A DNA stretch of 64,000 nucleotides from an uncultured Paraprevotella sp. GTDB lineage: Bacteria > Bacteroidota > Bacteroidia > Bacteroidales > Bacteroidaceae. Below, in pieces: positions 62,124 through 64,000 of the stretch. The stretch covers positions 1-64,000 of the forward strand of contig URKA01000007.1 in the NCBI GenBank assembly GCA_900548345.1, in the 5' to 3' direction. Both the position numbers and the translations under genes were made by a program. The number at the start of each line of letters is the position of its first letter. The stretch's first letter is position 1. The notes under the pieces were generated by a model that had not been told where the DNA came from, made no database searches, and saw only the letters and a program-made list of their open reading frames with translations.

Positions 62124-62872
62124 AACAAGGAAGAGATTACTGTTTCCAAATCTTTCAGATACAACATGTTCGGGCCGTCGCTCAAGGCCTGTTCCGGGTC
62201 GGGATGCGTCTCGAAGAAGAAACCGTTGGCTCCGAAAGCCTTGGCAGCCAAAGCCATCGCCGGCACGAACTCACGGTTGCCGCCGGTCTTCCCTCCTGCC
62301 GCTCCGGGACGTTGCACGGAATGCGTACAGTCCATCACCACACGGGGCACGAATGCCTTCATGTCCGGAATGTTACGGAAGTCCACCACGAGGTTGTTAT
62401 AACCGTACATATTTCCACGTTCGGTAAGCCAGACTTCCTTCGCGCCGCTTTCCATTGCCTTTTCCACCGGGAACTGCATGTCGGTGCCCGAAAGGAACTG
62501 TGCCTTCTTGATATTCACCACCTTTCCCGTGCGCGCCGCAGCGACAAGCAAATCCGTCTGCCGACACAGAAACGCGGGTATCTGCAACACATCGACCACT
62601 TCGCCCACAGGAGCCGCCTGACAACTCTCGTGTATGTCCGTCAACAGTTTCAGTCCGTACTTCTCACGGACATCATTCAGCATCACCAGTCCTTTCTCCA
62701 TGCCCGGCCCGCGATAGGAACGCACCGACGTGCGGTTTGCCTTGTCGAACGAGGCTTTGAAATAGATTTCTATATTGTATTTCCGTTGCAGCCGCACCAG
62801 CTCTTGCGCCACTTCGTCCAACAAGTCCGCAGACTCAATCACACAAGGCCCGGCTATAAAAACAGGTTTCAT
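62120..62872 (-). CDS. kdsA: 3-deoxy-8-phosphooctulonate (Kdo-8-P) synthase
   Basis: 250 residues, about 30 fewer than E. coli KdsA because the N-terminal hairpin is missing. Motifs: AGPCVIES, FKASFDKANRTSVRSYRGPG, IPAFLCRQTDL, VNIKKAQFLSG, TERGNMYGYNNLVVDFRN (in part) and ETHPDPEQALSDGPNML. Cys in AGPC replaces the Asn of E. coli enzyme, which marks the metal-dependent class. Condenses arabinose-5-phosphate with PEP. Upstream TAACTTTG box at 62901 supports the short start. First gene of kdsA-kdsD-PLD. Confidence 0.96.
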   Translation of the reverse strand: MKPVFIAGPCVIESADLLDEVAQELVRLQRKYNIEIYFKASFDKANRTSVRSYRGPGMEKGLVMLNDVREKYGLKLLTDIHESCQAAPVGEVVDVLQIPAFLCRQTDLLVAAARTGKVVNIKKAQFLSGTDMQFPVEKAMESGAKEVWLTERGNMYGYNNLVVDFRNIPDMKAFVPRVVMDCTHSVQRPGAAGGKTGGNREFVPAMALAAKAFGANGFFFETHPDPEQALSDGPNMLYLKDLETVISSLL

Positions 62873-62900
62873 ATCCTCAAAGTTTTAGTTTTTGTTTTCA

Positions 62901-62908
62901 AAGTTAAC
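62901..62908 (-). promoter_or_regulatory. -7 box for kdsA-kdsD
   Basis: CAAAGTTA (minus strand TAACTTTG), 28 bp upstream of the kdsA ATG. The rest of the 234-bp divergent gap to 63106 is A/T-rich. Confidence 0.7.
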
Positions 62909-63069
62909 AAAAACATCTCATCAAGCCTAATAAAGAAAGGAGTAATTTCATGAGCACGGATGGGCACCAAACATTCAAAGGGATAAGAAAACCGCACCGG
63001 AAAGGGCCATAAATCCACAAATAAACAAGAAAGCCGAACACTTTATTTTGTCATTCCCGCACTTTTCAC

Positions 63070-63077
63070 TATATTTG
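63070..63077 (+). promoter_or_regulatory. -7 box for the MaoC dehydratase gene
   Basis: TATATTTG, 29 bp before the ATG at 63107. Confidence 0.7.
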
Positions 63078-63106
63078 TATAAACGAATCAAACGAAAAAC
63101 ATAAAC

Positions 63107-63574
63107 ATGGGAAAATTAGTCATCAACTCTTACGAGGAATTTGAGAAATACGTCGGACAGACGCTCGGCGAGTCGGAATACATCCAAGTGGATCAGGAAC
63201 GCATCAACATGTTCGCCGACGCCACGCTTGACCATCAGTGGATTCACACGGACGTGGAACGCGCCCAAACGGAAAGCCCGTTCAAGAGCACCATCGTGCA
63301 CGGTTATCTCACCCTTTCGCTGCTCCCCTACCTGTGGAACCAGATTATCGAGGTGAACAACCTGAAGATGATGATTAACTATGGAATGGACAAGATGAAG
63401 TTCGGACAGGCCGTACTGAGCGGACAGAGCCTGCGGCTGACCACCAAGCTGCAATCGCTCGTCAACCTGCGCGGGGCGGCAAAGGCTGAAATCAAGTTCA
63501 CGATGGACATCAAGGAGAGCGGAAAGAAAGCCCTTGAGGGTGTGGCCATCTTCATTTACTACTTCAACAACTAA
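63107..63574 (+). CDS. MaoC-family (R)-specific hydratase/dehydratase
   Basis: 155 residues, hot-dog fold. The hydratase signature FADATLDHQWIHTDVERA has the catalytic Asp/His (D-x4-H in this family), followed by STIVHGYLTLSLLPYLWNQI, the usual hydrophobic helix, and KMKFGQAVLSGQSLRLTTKL. Such enzymes act on 2-enoyl-CoA or related thioesters. It stands alone with its own promoter and terminator; the pathway cannot be inferred from context. Confidence 0.92.
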   Translation: MGKLVINSYEEFEKYVGQTLGESEYIQVDQERINMFADATLDHQWIHTDVERAQTESPFKSTIVHGYLTLSLLPYLWNQIIEVNNLKMMINYGMDKMKFGQAVLSGQSLRLTTKLQSLVNLRGAAKAEIKFTMDIKESGKKALEGVAIFIYYFNN

Positions 63575-63636
63575 GGAGAACGCAACAGACATTACGTCTG
63601 CCTTTGCCCGGCAAAGGGTGTAATGATATTTTATAG

Positions 63637-63673
63637 CGGCAAGGCTTCCCATTCGGAAAGCCTTGCCGTTTTT
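63637..63673 (+). terminator. Terminator of the MaoC gene
   Basis: CGGCAAGGCTT pairs perfectly with AAGCCTTGCCG, then TTTTT. Confidence 0.92.
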
Positions 63674-63724
63674 ACACAATCCCAATCACCTGAATCAGAA
63701 CCTTTTAAGAACACCGATTTCTTG

Positions 63725-63818
63725 ACCTGTGAGCATCCGGTTGCAGACCTGTCATCAACCGAACGGTCACCTGTCGCCATCCGAATGCCGACCTGTACAC
63801 TTTTTGACGCACACAGGA
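63725..63818. repeat. 22-bp periodic ACCTGT array, four exact cores plus one near match
   Basis: ACCTGT at 63725, 63747, 63769 and 63791, and ACAGGA at 63813, all exactly 22 bp apart. Units 1 and 3 share CATCCG at the same offset. It sits between the maoC terminator and the marC stop in a 287-bp gene-free gap. Confidence 0.9.
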
Positions 63819-63861
63819 GCGCAATTCGGTGTAAAGATTTCCGCCAAACCCAAAGAGCCGG

Positions 63862-64000
63862 TCATCCGTGAAGGATGCTCATCAGTATCGGACGCATACC
63901 GCTCACGAAACATTCCACGGCAATGACCATCAGGATAAGTCCCATCAGACGCATCATGACATTGTTTCCCGTATCACCAATCAACTTGACCAGGCGCGTG
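63862..64000 (-). CDS. MarC-family membrane protein, 3' end only
   Basis: The last 46 codons on the minus strand, cut by the window edge. Residues read TRLVKLIGDTGNNVMMRLMG, then LILMVIAVECFVSGMRP and a short tail. The pattern GxxxxNVxxRLMGLILMxIAVxxxxxG is typical of the C-terminal helix of MarC integral membrane proteins. The gene ends convergent with maoC. The family's function is unsettled. Confidence 0.8.
   Translation of the reverse strand, partial: TRLVKLIGDTGNNVMMRLMGLILMVIAVECFVSGMRPILMSILHG

Noticed and set aside
63600..63618. CCTTTGCC/GGCAAAGG palindrome after maoC
   Set aside because: The loop would be one base and no T-tract follows; the true terminator is at 63637.
29951..63818. 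CRISPR array as an explanation of the 22-bp arrays
   Set aside because: The conserved core is only 6-12 bases, spacers are about 10-16 bases, total units are few, and there are no cas genes in the window.

Overview
The window looks like a chromosomal segment of a gut Bacteroidales species, most likely Bacteroidaceae (Bacteroides or Phocaeicola type). The evidence is the many Bacteroidetes-type -7 promoter boxes (TAnnTTTG), a Rho factor with a long disordered N-terminal insert, an nqrABCDEF Na+-pumping operon, PurT, DUF4835, DUF4301 and DUF3127 proteins, and AddAB-like rather than RecBCD-like recombination genes. I see no prophage, insertion sequence, CRISPR array or integrase. Most of the content is core genome.

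Layout: 1-7582 holds an acyl-CoA ligase (cut by the window edge) and an AddA/AddB-like helicase-nuclease pair. 7583-8918 is a small accessory stretch with a 38-bp perfect-arm-like inverted repeat, tRNA-Arg(TCT) and a HigB/HigA-type toxin-antitoxin pair. 8919-13420 is a minus-strand unit: tRNA-Gly(CCC), the Na+/H+ antiporter NhaD, and a RavA/ViaA MoxR-VWA pair. 13488-20519 holds purT, a DUF4301 gene, a RelA-type ppGpp synthetase with a ruined hydrolase motif, and an ABC-F ATPase. 20805-29804 has rho, an AraC regulator and the tripartite RND efflux operon it probably controls.

30152-38089 is a replication and repair block: DUF3127, then dnaN, a DnaQ-like exonuclease, coaBC, DUF4835, recN and a protease-like/TPR protein in tight succession. 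38207-41431 is a BlaI/BlaR-like signalling cassette whose M56 peptidase carries a duplicated beta-rich sensor instead of a penicillin-binding domain, followed by a secreted protein built from the same repeat. 41718-47732 is nqrA-F, divergent from a TamB-like gene (47849-52342). The rest holds a guanine deaminase, an M64 peptidase, nth, pgk, an orphan substrate-binding lipoprotein with a TPR partner, a PLD-family enzyme, the Kdo genes kdsD and kdsA, a MaoC dehydratase and the end of a MarC gene.

The most unusual signal is non-coding. Four intergenic regions (29973-30022, 41448-41545, 52416-52465, 63725-63818) contain short arrays of a six-base core, ACCTGT or its reverse complement ACAGGT, repeated at exactly 22-bp steps with mostly variable filler. 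A fifth region (22887-22926) has the same core in a terminator hairpin. Four of the five lie in gaps between convergent genes. I do not recognise this element from any described family. Other points of interest are two genes that seem to lack a normal start codon and best fit ATA, and a perfect 13-bp dyad that covers both divergent promoters of nqrA and tamB.
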